Origin: Rhodoferax sp. UBA6134
GTDB taxonomy: Bacteria > Pseudomonadota > Gammaproteobacteria > Burkholderiales > Burkholderiaceae_C
Direction: 5' to 3'
Length of the DNA: 46,012 bases
Assembly: GCA_002422455.1 (NCBI GenBank)
Contig: DIVK01000103.1
Coordinates: 6,135-52,146 of the forward strand
The stretch's first letter is position 1; each line of letters opens with the position of its first letter. Positions 22,020 through 31,881 of the stretch are shown in pieces. Under the pieces are notes generated by a model. It saw only the letters and a program-made list of their open reading frames with translations, searched no databases and had not been told where the DNA came from. The position numbers and the translations under genes were made by a program.

Positions 22020-22358
22020 ATGGAAAACTTCCTGCGACAACTCAAAGCGCTATCTTCCGCCGAAGATTTCATGCAGTACTTTGGTGTGCCCTTCGACCAG
22101 AAGGTGGTCAACGTCAGCCGGTTGCACATTCTCAAGCGGTTTTTTCAGTACATCCGCCAGGAAAACCTGCTGGTGCAGACCGATGAGCTCAAGCTGTACA
22201 CCCTGTACCGCGAGCAGCTGGTCAAGGCCTATGCGGATTTCGTCACCTCCACGCCGGCACAGGAAAAGGTGTTCAAGGTGTTCCAGGACACCGAGGGCAA
22301 ACAGCACGTGACGCTCGACAGCCTGAAGGCGTCGATGCCGCAGCGCGCCGCCGCCTGA
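22020..22358 (+). CDS. nifW: NifW, nitrogenase stabilising/protective protein
   Basis: 112 aa, typical length. FLRQLKALSSAEDFMQYFGV, VVNVSRLHILKRFFQYI and LYREQLVKAYADFV are the NifW signature. It is thought to assist MoFe protein maturation and protect it from oxygen. It starts 6 nt after cysE and lies directly before fixA. Confidence 0.95.
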   Translation: MENFLRQLKALSSAEDFMQYFGVPFDQKVVNVSRLHILKRFFQYIRQENLLVQTDELKLYTLYREQLVKAYADFVTSTPAQEKVFKVFQDTEGKQHVTLDSLKASMPQRAAA

Positions 22359-22370
22359 AAGGAGACCATC

Positions 22371-23219
22371 ATGCACATCGTCGTTTGTATCAAACAGGTT
22401 CCCGACTCGGCACAGATCCGCGTCCACCCGGTCACCAATACCATCATGCGCCAGGGCGTCCCGGCCATCGTCAATCCGTATGACTTGTTCTCGCTCGAAG
22501 AGGCGCTGCGGCTGAAGGACAAGTTCGGCGGCAAGGTCACCATGCTGTGCATGGGGCCGCCGCAGGCCGAAGAGGCGCTGCGCAAATGCATCAGTTTTGG
22601 TGCCGACGACGCCGTGCTGGTGACCGACCGCGCCTTTGCCGGCGCCGACACGCTGGCCACGTCCTACGCGCTGGCCGCCGGGGTGCGCCAGATTGCCAGG
22701 GAACAGGCGGTGGACATTGTGTTCACCGGCAAGCAGACCATTGACGGCGACACCGCGCAGGTCGGCCCCGGCATCGCCAAGCGCATGGGGCTGCAGTTGC
22801 TGACCTATGTCTCGCGCATTGTGGAAACCGACCTGGAAAACCGCACCATCACGGTGGAGCGGCGCGCCGAAGGCGGCGTGCAGGTGCTCAAGACCGCGCT
22901 GCCCTGCCTGATCACGATGCTGGAAAACACCAATGAAATGCGCTTTGCCGCATTGCCCGCCATGATCCACGCCGCCGCCTACCCGGTGCGCAAGTGGAGC
23001 AAGGAGGAGGCCGGTATTGAGGACCCGGGCAAGATTGGCCTGAAGGGTTCGCCCACGGTGGTGAGCAAGGTTTTCGGCCCGACCCCGCGCAGCGAGAAGG
23101 CCGAGATGCTGGACCTGGAAACCTCCAGCCTGCGCGACCTGTCGCTCAATCTGTTGCAGAAGATTTTCACCCGCCATCCGACACTGGAATCCGATTTGCT
23201 GATGAAGGAGATGACATGA
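22371..23219 (+). CDS. fixA: FixA, electron transfer flavoprotein beta subunit
   Basis: 282 aa; ATG at 22371 after AAGGAGACCATC. HIVVCIKQVPDSAQIRVHP at the N-terminus and VFTGKQTIDGDTAQVGPGIAKRMG (short part TIDGDTAQVGP is diagnostic) mark the ETF-beta family. FixAB with FixCX bifurcates electrons from NADH to quinone and to low-potential ferredoxin or flavodoxin for nitrogenase. The 3' end overlaps fixB by 4 nt. Confidence 0.96.
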   Translation: MHIVVCIKQVPDSAQIRVHPVTNTIMRQGVPAIVNPYDLFSLEEALRLKDKFGGKVTMLCMGPPQAEEALRKCISFGADDAVLVTDRAFAGADTLATSYALAAGVRQIAREQAVDIVFTGKQTIDGDTAQVGPGIAKRMGLQLLTYVSRIVETDLENRTITVERRAEGGVQVLKTALPCLITMLENTNEMRFAALPAMIHAAAYPVRKWSKEEAGIEDPGKIGLKGSPTVVSKVFGPTPRSEKAEMLDLETSSLRDLSLNLLQKIFTRHPTLESDLLMKEMT

Positions 23220-24331
23220 GCCAAGCCCCCAATGCCGCGGCAGAACCGGCCAAGCGTCCCGCCGGGCGCGGTGGCCGCAACCTGGAATTATCCGAAGAAC
23301 TCAAGGCCTACAAGGGCGTCTGGGTCTTCATCGAACACGACCGCGGCCATGTCCACAGCGTGTCGTGGGAGCTGGTGGGCGAGGCGCGCAAACTGGCCGA
23401 CAAGCTGGGCTGCCCGGTCAGTGCCGTCTTGCTTGGCGGCCCCGACGAGACGCTGGAGAAGTTCGCCGCCGAGGCCTTCACCTTTGGTGCCGACAAGGCC
23501 TACATCATGAAAGACCCGGTGCTCAAGGGCTACCGCAACGAGCCTTTCACCAAGGGCCTGACCGACCTGGTCAACAAGTACCAGCCCGAGATCATGCTGC
23601 TGGGCGCCACCTCGATGGGGCGCGACCTGGCCGGCTCGGTGGCCACCACGCTGCTCACGGGCCTCACCGCCGACTGCACCGAGCTCAACATTGACCCGGC
23701 CACGCGCGCCCTGGCCGCCACGCGGCCCACCTTCGGCGGCTCGCTGTACTGCACCATCATGACGCTGGCCTACCGCCCGCAGATGGCCACGGTGCGCCCG
23801 CGCGTCATGGCCATGCCGCAGGCCGACGCCAACCGCAGCGGCGAGATCGTGCAGGAAACACTGGGCATGCTGGAGACCCAGATCGTCACCAAACTGCTGG
23901 ACTTCGTTGCCGACGCCAACAGCAACAAGATCAACCTGCCGTATGCCGACGTGATCGTCAGCGGCGGCAAGGGCCTGAAGAACCCGGAAAACTTCAGACT
24001 GGTGTTCGAGCTGGCACGCGTGCTCGGCGGCGAGGTCGGCGCCACGCGGCCCTGCGTGCAGGCCGGCTGGGTCGAGGCCGATCGCCAGGTGGGGCAGACC
24101 GGCAAGACCGTGCGGCCCAAGCTTTATATCGCCGCCGGTATTTCCGGTGCTGTCCAGCACCGGGTGGGCTGCGAGGCCGCGGACGTGATTGTGGCGATCA
24201 ACACCGATGCCAACGCACCGATCTTCGAGTTCGCGCATTACGGCATCGTTGGCAACGCGATGCAAGTGCTGCCCGCGCTGACGCAGGCCTTCGCCGCCCA
24301 TCTGGCGCAGCGCCGTCGCCTGGTGGCTTAA
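23216..24331 (+). CDS. fixB: FixB, electron transfer flavoprotein alpha subunit
   Basis: 371 aa, ATG overlapping the fixA TGA. N-terminal ETF domain (KGVWVFIEHDRGHVHSVSWEL), the FAD-binding C-terminal domain with GAEVGATRP-like VGATRPCVQAGW, IAAGISGAVQH and ADVIVAINTDANAPIF. Partner of FixA. The next gene start is displaced from fixB by a palindromic repeat, so the fixB-fixC gap is about 100 nt, while all other gaps in this operon are short. Confidence 0.96.
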   Translation: MSQAPNAAAEPAKRPAGRGGRNLELSEELKAYKGVWVFIEHDRGHVHSVSWELVGEARKLADKLGCPVSAVLLGGPDETLEKFAAEAFTFGADKAYIMKDPVLKGYRNEPFTKGLTDLVNKYQPEIMLLGATSMGRDLAGSVATTLLTGLTADCTELNIDPATRALAATRPTFGGSLYCTIMTLAYRPQMATVRPRVMAMPQADANRSGEIVQETLGMLETQIVTKLLDFVADANSNKINLPYADVIVSGGKGLKNPENFRLVFELARVLGGEVGATRPCVQAGWVEADRQVGQTGKTVRPKLYIAAGISGAVQHRVGCEAADVIVAINTDANAPIFEFAHYGIVGNAMQVLPALTQAFAAHLAQRRRLVA

Positions 24332-24343
24332 AGGAGAGCATCA

Positions 24344-24436
24344 ATGAAAACCCCACGCTCATCACTTTGTGTATTCGCTGCCCCCCCGGGGGGCGCAGGC
24401 CTCCCTTGGGGCGGCCCGGCGGGAGACCTGACATGA
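24344..24436 (+). CDS. Putative 30-codon leader ORF before fixC
   Basis: ATG at 24344 with a strong AAGGAG 9 nt ahead begins with MKTPRSSL, runs through the palindromic repeat (codons for Pro/Gly-rich APPGGAGLPWGG) and ends with a TGA at 24434-24436 that overlaps the fixC ATG as ATGA. It probably arose when the repeat was inserted behind the original fixC start. It may serve only to couple translation across the hairpin. Confidence 0.4.
   Translation: MKTPRSSLCVFAAPPGGAGLPWGGPAGDLT
24350..24422. repeat. Comamonadaceae-type intergenic palindromic repeat, copy 3
   Basis: Between fixB and fixC. CCCACGCTCATCACTTTGTG, then GCTGCCCCCCCGGGGGGCGC hairpin (24387-24406), then CCTTGGGGCGGCCCGGC. It corresponds to the minus-strand reading of the element at 6453-6535. 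Confidence 0.75.
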
Positions 24437-25743
24437 AAAAACCATCCCAATTCGATGCCATCGTCGTCGGCGCCGGTGCATCGGGCAACGCCTGCGCCTA
24501 CACCCTGGCCAAGGCCGGCCTCAAGGTGCTGCAGATCGAACGCGGCGAATACCCGGGCAGTAAAAATGTGCAGGGCGCCATCCTCTACGCCAAGGCGCTG
24601 GAGGAAATCATCCCCGACTTCCGGGATGACGCGCCGCTGGAGCGCCACATCATCGAGCAGCGCATGTGGCTGCTGGACGAGACCTCTTTTGTGGGCACGC
24701 ACATCCGCAGCGAGGACTACAACAAGCCCCCCTACAACCGTTACACCATCATCCGCGCCCAGTTCGACAAATGGTTCAGCGCCCAGGTGCGCGAGGCCGG
24801 AGCCCTGCTGATCTGCGAGACCACCGTCAACCACCTGATCATGGACGGCGACCAGGTGGTGGGCGTGCAGTGCGACCGCGAGCAGGGCGACGTCTACGCC
24901 GACGTGGTGATCCTCGCCGACGGCGTGAACTCCACGCTGGCGCGCAAGGCGGGCTTTCACGGCGAAATCAAGGCCGGCAACGTGGCCCTCGCCGTGAAAG
25001 AGATCCTCTTCATGCCGGAAGAGACGATCCGCCAGCGCTTCAACATCGGTGAGGAATCCGGCGTGGTGATCGAAATGGTGGGCCGCATCACCGACGGCAT
25101 GATGGGCACCGGTTTTCTCTATACCAACAAGGAGTCCCTCACCATCGGCGTGGGCTGCATGCTGGGGGACTTCAAGAACAACCCGAATCGCACCAGTCCC
25201 TATGCCTTGCTGGATCAAATGAAGCGCCATCCCGCCATTGCCCCGCTGATCGAGGGCGGCGAAATGAAGGAATACTGCGCCCACCTGATTCCGGAAGGCG
25301 GCTTTCATGCCATTCCGCAGGTCTACGGCAACGGCTGGATGATCGTCGGCGACTCGGGCGGTTTTGTGAACGCGGCACACCGCGAGGGCTCGAACCTGGC
25401 GATGACCACCGGGCGGCTCGCCGCCGAAACCGTCATCGCCGCCAAGGGTGCCGGCAAGGGCTACGGTGCCGCCGCGCTCAAGCCTTACAAGACCGCGCTG
25501 GATGCCAGCTTCGTGATGAAGGATCTGCACAAGTACCGCGACATGCCCGCCGTGCTGCACAAGAACCCGCAGTTCTTCACCAGCTACCCCGACATGGTGG
25601 CGCAGGCCGCGCGCACCATGATTACCGTGGACGGCGTGGACAAGAAGACCAAGGAGCGCGAGATATTCGCGAATTTCCGCAAGACCCGCAAGCTCACCGG
25701 TCTGGTAGGCGATGCGTACAAACTCTGGAAGGCCATCCGATGA
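24433..25743 (+). CDS. fixC: FixC, ETF-quinone oxidoreductase-like flavoprotein
   Basis: 436 aa from the ATG at 24433, with GGGAG 7 nt in front. FAD-binding GxGxxG motif as VVGAGASGNACAYTLAKAGL near residue 12, ERGEYPGSKNVQGA, VILADGVNSTLARKAG, and VGDSGGFVNAAHREGSNLAM near the C-terminal half. It passes electrons to quinone in the FixABCX complex. The fixX gene begins within its stop codon. Confidence 0.95.
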   Translation: MKKPSQFDAIVVGAGASGNACAYTLAKAGLKVLQIERGEYPGSKNVQGAILYAKALEEIIPDFRDDAPLERHIIEQRMWLLDETSFVGTHIRSEDYNKPPYNRYTIIRAQFDKWFSAQVREAGALLICETTVNHLIMDGDQVVGVQCDREQGDVYADVVILADGVNSTLARKAGFHGEIKAGNVALAVKEILFMPEETIRQRFNIGEESGVVIEMVGRITDGMMGTGFLYTNKESLTIGVGCMLGDFKNNPNRTSPYALLDQMKRHPAIAPLIEGGEMKEYCAHLIPEGGFHAIPQVYGNGWMIVGDSGGFVNAAHREGSNLAMTTGRLAAETVIAAKGAGKGYGAAALKPYKTALDASFVMKDLHKYRDMPAVLHKNPQFFTSYPDMVAQAARTMITVDGVDKKTKEREIFANFRKTRKLTGLVGDAYKLWKAIR

Positions 25744-26039
25744 ACGCCATTCACCTCAATGTGGAAGAAAAACTGTTCCAGAACCGTTATCGCGTTGATG
25801 CCGGGCGGCCGCACATCCGGATCAGGGACGCCGACATCTGCACCAACGACTGCAGCAACAAGAGCTGCACCTTCGTCTGCCCGGCGTCCTGCTACAAAAC
25901 GGAGGGCAATGGCAGCGTGACCCTGATCACGGACGGCTGCCTGGAATGCGGCAGCTGCCGCATCATCTGCTCGGAGCATGCAAATGTGGACTGGGAATAC
26001 CCGCGCGGCGGCCACGGCATCCTGTTCAAGTTCGGCTGA
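25740..26039 (+). CDS. fixX: FixX ferredoxin-like protein
   Basis: 99 aa, ATG overlapping the fixC TGA. Cysteine motifs CTNDCSNKSCTFVCPASCY and CLECGSCRIICSEH fit FixX, which carries one or two [4Fe-4S] clusters and binds FixC. Last gene of the nifV operon. A weak GC-rich inverted repeat follows at 26051-26076 without a T tract. Confidence 0.95.
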   Translation: MNAIHLNVEEKLFQNRYRVDAGRPHIRIRDADICTNDCSNKSCTFVCPASCYKTEGNGSVTLITDGCLECGSCRIICSEHANVDWEYPRGGHGILFKFG

Positions 26040-26212
26040 GGGAAAACACCGCCTGCCGTCGACTGGCGGCCAGGCCGCAACCGCATTGCCGGGATGACGG
26101 CCGGGGCGGGGCAGTCCGGCGACCGGTCGTCATTTCAACGCTGTTCGTAAAACCTGTCGCAATCCGCTATCCTTATGGTTCGAAAACAACCGCATGTCCT
26201 GCGCCTCTGGCT

Positions 26213-27079
26213 GTGTCAGACCCCCATCCTCCTCGCCCCGACCGGGAAGACAAACGCACTTTTCTGCAAAAACTGGCCGAGTTCATCCGGCCCGGCCCGG
26301 ACTCCACGGACGAGCTGATCGGCACCCTGGCGGAAGCCGAAGAAAACAACATCATTGGCGTCGAGTCGCGCATGATGCTCGAAGGCGTGATCCGCATGGC
26401 CGACATGACGGCGGGCGACGTGATGGTGCCCGCCACCCGGATGGACCTGGTCAACATCAACGATCCTTACGATGTCCTGATCCATGGAGTGATCGATGCG
26501 GCCCACTCGCGTTTTCCGGTGTACGAGGGCGAGCGCGAAAACATCATCGGCATCCTGATGGCCAAGGACCTGCTCAAACTCCAGCGCGCGCCCGAGCTCA
26601 ACATCCGGGCGCTGTTGCGGCCGGCGGTTTTTGTGCCGGAAAGCAAGGGGCTCAACGATTTATTGCGCGAGTTCCAGGGCAACTGCAACCACCAGGCCAT
26701 CGTGATCGACGAATTTGGCCGGGTGGCGGGTCTGATCACCATTGAGGACGTGCTGGAACAAATCGTGGGCGAGATCGAAGACGAGTTCGATATTGCCGAA
26801 GACAACGGCGATATTTTTACCCTGGCCGACCGCACCTACCGTGTGAACGGGGACACCACCATCGAGCGGGTTGAGGACGCCTTTGGCGTCAAACTGAGTG
26901 GACGCGATCCGACCGACGAATTCGACACCGTTGGCGGTTTGATCGCCCATGAAATGGGGCATGTCCCCAAACGCGGCGAGCACCACGCCCTGGCCGGGCT
27001 CAACTTTGTGGTGCTGCACACCAAGGGCGGCGCCGTGAAATGGTTCAAGGTGTCACCGGTTGCCGATGCGTCCGCCTGA
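26213..27079 (+). CDS. corC: CorC/HlyC-family protein with paired CBS domains
   Basis: 288 aa from the GTG at 26213 (MSDPHPPRPDRED). It has two CBS domains (about 65-185: GDVMVPATRMDLVNIN and IIGILMAKDLLKL, DEFGRVAGLITIEDVLEQIVGEI) and a C-terminal CorC_HlyC domain (DRTYRVNGDTTIERVEDAFG). Linked to Mg/Co efflux or protection. Soluble, without DUF21 membrane domain. Longer ORF starts reach into non-homologous sequence. A weak promoter, TTCGTA and TATCCT with 18 nt spacer, lies at 26144-26173. corC-lnt is a usual neighbour pair. Confidence 0.9.
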   Translation: MSDPHPPRPDREDKRTFLQKLAEFIRPGPDSTDELIGTLAEAEENNIIGVESRMMLEGVIRMADMTAGDVMVPATRMDLVNINDPYDVLIHGVIDAAHSRFPVYEGERENIIGILMAKDLLKLQRAPELNIRALLRPAVFVPESKGLNDLLREFQGNCNHQAIVIDEFGRVAGLITIEDVLEQIVGEIEDEFDIAEDNGDIFTLADRTYRVNGDTTIERVEDAFGVKLSGRDPTDEFDTVGGLIAHEMGHVPKRGEHHALAGLNFVVLHTKGGAVKWFKVSPVADASA

Positions 27080-28706
27080 GGGCGTAGGCCGGCGGCCCGC
27101 CCTGGCAGCGGCTGTGGTGCGAAACGCCACCTGGCTCCCCCCGGTGCTGGCCTTGATTGCCGGTGGCGCACAGGCGCTCAGCATGGCCTGGCCGCAGGCC
27201 CTGGCGGCAGCCGACTCCGCACTGCCTGGCCTGCGCACGGGTCAGCCGGTCTGGTGGCTCCAGTGGCTGGCGCTGGCGCTGCTGGCGTGGCTGCTCGACG
27301 GCGCCCGCCATTGGCGGCAGGGCGCGCTGTGGGGCTGGCTGTTTGCCGCCAGTTGGCTGACCGGCACCTTTGGCTGGACCTTTGTCGCCATGCATACCTA
27401 CGGCGGTTTGCCGGCCCCGCTGGCGGCGCTGGCGGTGCTCGCCCTGGCCGGGCTGCTGGCTTTGTACTACGCCGCCGTATGCGGTTTGTTTGTGGCGCTG
27501 GCCCCCGTCAACCGGGCGTGGTCGGCGATTGTTTTTGCCGCGCTCTGGCTGGCGGCCGAACTGGCGCGCGGCACCTGGCTGACCGGTTTTGGCTGGGGCG
27601 CCGTGGGCTATGCCCACGTGGACGGGCCGCTGGCCGGTCTCGCCCCCTGGCTGGGCGTGTATGGCCTGTGTGCCGTGGCCGCCGGGCTGGCCATGGCCCT
27701 GGCGCATCTCGGCCGTGAACAAGCCTGGCGCCAGCGGGCGGGCGGGCTGGCCTCCGTGGCCGCGGTGCTGGCCGTGCCCTTCGCCCTCCGCCTGGGCGCG
27801 CCCGAGCTGTCGACGTCCACCGGACAATTGGCGGTGACCCTGTTGCAGGGCAATATCCCCCAGGACGAGAAGTTTGAAATCGGCACCGGCGTACCGCTGG
27901 CCTTGCAGTGGTACGCCGAACAATTGCAGGGCAGCCGCAGCTCGCTGGTGATTGCGCCGGAGACGGCCATCCCGATGTTGCCGCAGCAACTGCCGCCCGC
28001 TTACTGGGCGGCGCTGCAGCAACGATTTGCCTCGGGTCAGCAGGCGGCCCTGATCGGCACGCCCCTGGGCGACGGGCAACAGGGCTATACCAACTCGGTC
28101 ATCGGACTCAAGCCCGGGCAGCCGCAGCCCTGGCGTTACGACAAGCACCATCTGGTGCCCTTTGGCGAGTTCGTCCCGCCCTTTTTCAAATGGTTCACCG
28201 CACTGATGAACATCCCGCTGGGGGATTTCAATCGCGGCGCCCTGCGCCAGCCGCCCTTTGCGTGGCAGGGGCAGAAACTGGCGCCCAATGTCTGCTACGA
28301 AGATCTGTTTGGCGAGGAACTGGGGCAGCGCTTTTTCGATCCGGCCCAGGCCCCCACCATCTTCGTCAACGTCAGCAACCTGGCGTGGTATGGCCAGAGC
28401 CTGGCGATGGATCAACATCTGCAGATTGCGCGCATGCGGGCGCTGGAGTTTGCGCGGCCCTTTGTGCTGGCCACCAACACCGGCGTGACGGCCATTGTGG
28501 ACCACCGCGGCAGCATCAGCCACGCGATTGCCCGCGACCAGCGCACGGTTCTGGTCGGCGACGTGGAGGGGCGGGCCGGCATCACGCCCTATGGCTGGTG
28601 GGTGGCACGGCTCGGGCTGTGGCCCCTGTGGTTGCTGGCCCTGGGCCTGGTCGTGCTGGCGACGCGCCAGCCTTCACATGCGGGCAGGCGGCCCGAAGCC
28701 CCGTAA
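27066..28706 (+). CDS. lnt: Apolipoprotein N-acyltransferase Lnt
   Basis: 546 aa from the ATG at 27066, overlapping corC by 14 nt; a GTG about 50 nt later is an alternative. Six or so hydrophobic segments in the first 240 residues, then the periplasmic nitrilase domain with the catalytic Glu in VIAPETAIP, Lys in YDKHHLVPFGEFVP and Cys in NVCYEDLFGEE, and a last membrane helix (LGLWPLWLLALGLVVLA). It adds the third acyl chain to lipoproteins at the inner membrane. Confidence 0.94.
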   Translation: MRPPEGVGRRPALAAAVVRNATWLPPVLALIAGGAQALSMAWPQALAAADSALPGLRTGQPVWWLQWLALALLAWLLDGARHWRQGALWGWLFAASWLTGTFGWTFVAMHTYGGLPAPLAALAVLALAGLLALYYAAVCGLFVALAPVNRAWSAIVFAALWLAAELARGTWLTGFGWGAVGYAHVDGPLAGLAPWLGVYGLCAVAAGLAMALAHLGREQAWRQRAGGLASVAAVLAVPFALRLGAPELSTSTGQLAVTLLQGNIPQDEKFEIGTGVPLALQWYAEQLQGSRSSLVIAPETAIPMLPQQLPPAYWAALQQRFASGQQAALIGTPLGDGQQGYTNSVIGLKPGQPQPWRYDKHHLVPFGEFVPPFFKWFTALMNIPLGDFNRGALRQPPFAWQGQKLAPNVCYEDLFGEELGQRFFDPAQAPTIFVNVSNLAWYGQSLAMDQHLQIARMRALEFARPFVLATNTGVTAIVDHRGSISHAIARDQRTVLVGDVEGRAGITPYGWWVARLGLWPLWLLALGLVVLATRQPSHAGRRPEAP

Positions 28707-28781
28707 AATCCGGGTTTCGCAGGCGAACCTCGCCGCTGTCCTTTCAAACCCCGGGGCGAAACCCGTCCAAGCCACCAAGTC

Positions 28782-29702
<921 letters not shown>

Positions 29703-29717
29703 GCGGGAGCAACAAGA

Positions 29718-31871
29718 ATGACAACGAAGAACCTCCTCGTCGAACTGTTTGTGGAAGAACTGCCGCCCAAGGCGCTCAAGAAACTGGGCGACGCCTTCGC
29801 CGGCGTGCTGTTTGAACAACTCAAGACCCAGGGCCTGACCGCCGCCGACTCGGCCGTGACGCCCTTCGCCTCGCCACGCCGCCTGGCCGCGCACGTGACA
29901 GCGGTGGCCGAGCGCGCCGCCGACAAGGCCGTGTCGCAAAAGCTCATGCCGGTGAGCGTGGGCCTGGACGCCAGCGGTCAGCCCACGCCCGCGCTGCTCA
30001 AGCGCCTGGGGGTGCTGGGGGCCGACGCCTCGGCCGTGGCCGGCTTGAAGCGCGCGCCCGACGGCAAGGCCGAAGCACTCTTCTACGACAGCGTGATGCC
30101 CGGCGTGGACCTGGCCGTGGGCCTGCAGAAGGCGTTGGACGAAGCGATTGCCAGGCTGCCCATCCCCAAGGTCATGAGCTACCAGCTCGAAACCGACTGC
30201 GGCATTCCGAACTTTTTGCCCGGCTGGACCAGCGTGCATTTCGTGCGCCCGGCGCACGGCCTGGTGGCGCTGCATGGCAGCAGCGTGGTGCCGGTGAAGG
30301 CGCTGGGGCTCAGGGCGGGCAACGCCACCCAGGGCCACCGTTTCGAGGCGGCCAAGTCGCCCGTGCTGCTGGCCGACGCCGACAGCTACGCCCAGACCCT
30401 GCTGAGCGACGGCTCGGTGATCGCCAGCTTCAACGACCGCCGCTTCGCCATCGTGCAGCAGCTCGCCCAGGCCGCCGAACGCCTGGGCCCGGGCTACGAG
30501 GTGCTGATGGACGAGGCCCTGCTGGACGAAGTAACCGCCCTGGTGGAGCGGCCCAACGTGCTCACCTGCGGTTTCGAAGAGCAGTTCCTCGAAGTGCCGC
30601 AGGAGTGCCTGATCCTCACGATGAAGGCCAACCAGAAATACTTCCCGCTGGTCGACACGCACGGCAAGCTGACCAACCGCTTCCTGGTGGTCAGCAACAT
30701 CAGCCCGCTTGATGCCAGCGCCGTGATCGGCGGCAACGAGCGCGTGGTGCGCCCGCGCCTGGCCGACGCCAAGTTCTTCTTCGACCAGGACCGCAAGAAG
30801 ACACTCGAATCGCGCGTTGGAGGCTTGGACAAAGTGGTCTACCACAACAAGCTGGGCACCCAGGGCGAGCGCATCGAGCGCGTGCGTGCGATTGCTTCGT
30901 GGGTTGCAAAAAAAATTGGAGCAGACGCCGCTCTTGCGGATCGTGCGGCCTTACTTGCAAAAGCCGATTTGCTTACCGATATGGTGGGCGAATTCCCTGA
31001 GTTGCAGGGGGTTATGGGCGGTTACTATGCCCGCCATGACGGCGAAGAAGAAGCTGTTGCACAAGCGATTGCGGACCAATATGTATTGAAGCGCGATGAA
31101 ACAGCAGATGGATCAAATTTGATCTCGGCTTCCCTGGTTCTTGCAGATCGCGTTGAAACACTTGTTGGCATTTGGGGCATAGGTCTCAAGCCCACGGGAG
31201 AGAAAGACCCGTTTGCTCTTCGTCGGCATGCGCTTACAGTTATTCGTACGTTTGAACTGGTCGGGCTTGCTGCGCACATTGCTGGCTCGACTCTCAAATT
31301 GACTATCACTGACTTGCTCAATATGGCGACAAGCAAGTTTGCCGCCGGGCAACTGGAATCGAATACGACTCAGGAGGTGATGGGTTTCATCTATGACCGT
31401 TATTGGAACCAATTGGCCCCCTTGTTTGGACATGCGACTGTTGAAGCAGTCATTATTCAGCAACCGTCTCTTGACGAGGTGGTTAAGCGAGTTCATGCCG
31501 TTGTCGAATTTCAGAAGTTGCCCGAAGCTGCTGCCCTGGCGGCCGCCAACAAGCGCATCGGCAACATCCTGAAAAAAGCGCTGGACGTGGACCCCCACGT
31601 CAGCGAAATTCTGCTCAGAGAACCGGCCGAGCAGGCCTTGTACGCGGCGATGCGGGACGTGGTGCCCAAGGCGAATGCGCAGTTCGAGGCCGGCGACTAC
31701 ACCGCTTCGCTGCAAACACTGGCCGTGCTGCGCGCGCCGGTGGATGCCTTCTTCGACGACGTCATGGTCAATGCCGAAGAAATGGACCTGCGCCTGAACC
31801 GCCAGGGGCTGCTCAAAAGCCTGCACGACGCCATGAACCGCGTGGCCGACCTCGCGCGTCTGGTAGCCTGA
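29718..31871 (+). CDS. glyS: Glycyl-tRNA synthetase beta subunit
   Basis: 717 aa, within the family range. Starts MTTKNLLVELFVEELPPKALK; contains ECLILTMKANQKYFPLVD, VSNISPLDASAVIGGNERVVRPRL, FFFDQDRK, ADLLTDMVGEFPELQGVMG and KPTGEKDPFALRRHA as expected. The frame is open throughout. Base use changes strongly inside the gene: from about 30885 to 31530 codons end mainly in A or T (about 38 of 94 counted by hand end in G or C), against nearly all in G or C before and after. The protein stays GlyS-like, so this looks like a recombined segment from a lower-GC relative. Confidence 0.96.
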   Translation: MTTKNLLVELFVEELPPKALKKLGDAFAGVLFEQLKTQGLTAADSAVTPFASPRRLAAHVTAVAERAADKAVSQKLMPVSVGLDASGQPTPALLKRLGVLGADASAVAGLKRAPDGKAEALFYDSVMPGVDLAVGLQKALDEAIARLPIPKVMSYQLETDCGIPNFLPGWTSVHFVRPAHGLVALHGSSVVPVKALGLRAGNATQGHRFEAAKSPVLLADADSYAQTLLSDGSVIASFNDRRFAIVQQLAQAAERLGPGYEVLMDEALLDEVTALVERPNVLTCGFEEQFLEVPQECLILTMKANQKYFPLVDTHGKLTNRFLVVSNISPLDASAVIGGNERVVRPRLADAKFFFDQDRKKTLESRVGGLDKVVYHNKLGTQGERIERVRAIASWVAKKIGADAALADRAALLAKADLLTDMVGEFPELQGVMGGYYARHDGEEEAVAQAIADQYVLKRDETADGSNLISASLVLADRVETLVGIWGIGLKPTGEKDPFALRRHALTVIRTFELVGLAAHIAGSTLKLTITDLLNMATSKFAAGQLESNTTQEVMGFIYDRYWNQLAPLFGHATVEAVIIQQPSLDEVVKRVHAVVEFQKLPEAAALAAANKRIGNILKKALDVDPHVSEILLREPAEQALYAAMRDVVPKANAQFEAGDYTASLQTLAVLRAPVDAFFDDVMVNAEEMDLRLNRQGLLKSLHDAMNRVADLARLVA

Positions 31872-31881
31872 AGTGTCCGTG

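Noticed and set aside
19844..26053. 14-nt direct repeat GGGAAAACACCGCC directly after the PIN toxin gene (19844) and after fixX (26040), bracketing the nifV operon
   Set aside because: Suggestive of an exchange border, but a repeat of 14 nt is expected by chance a few times in 46 kb of GC-rich DNA, and no integrase, tRNA or other att-like feature supports it.
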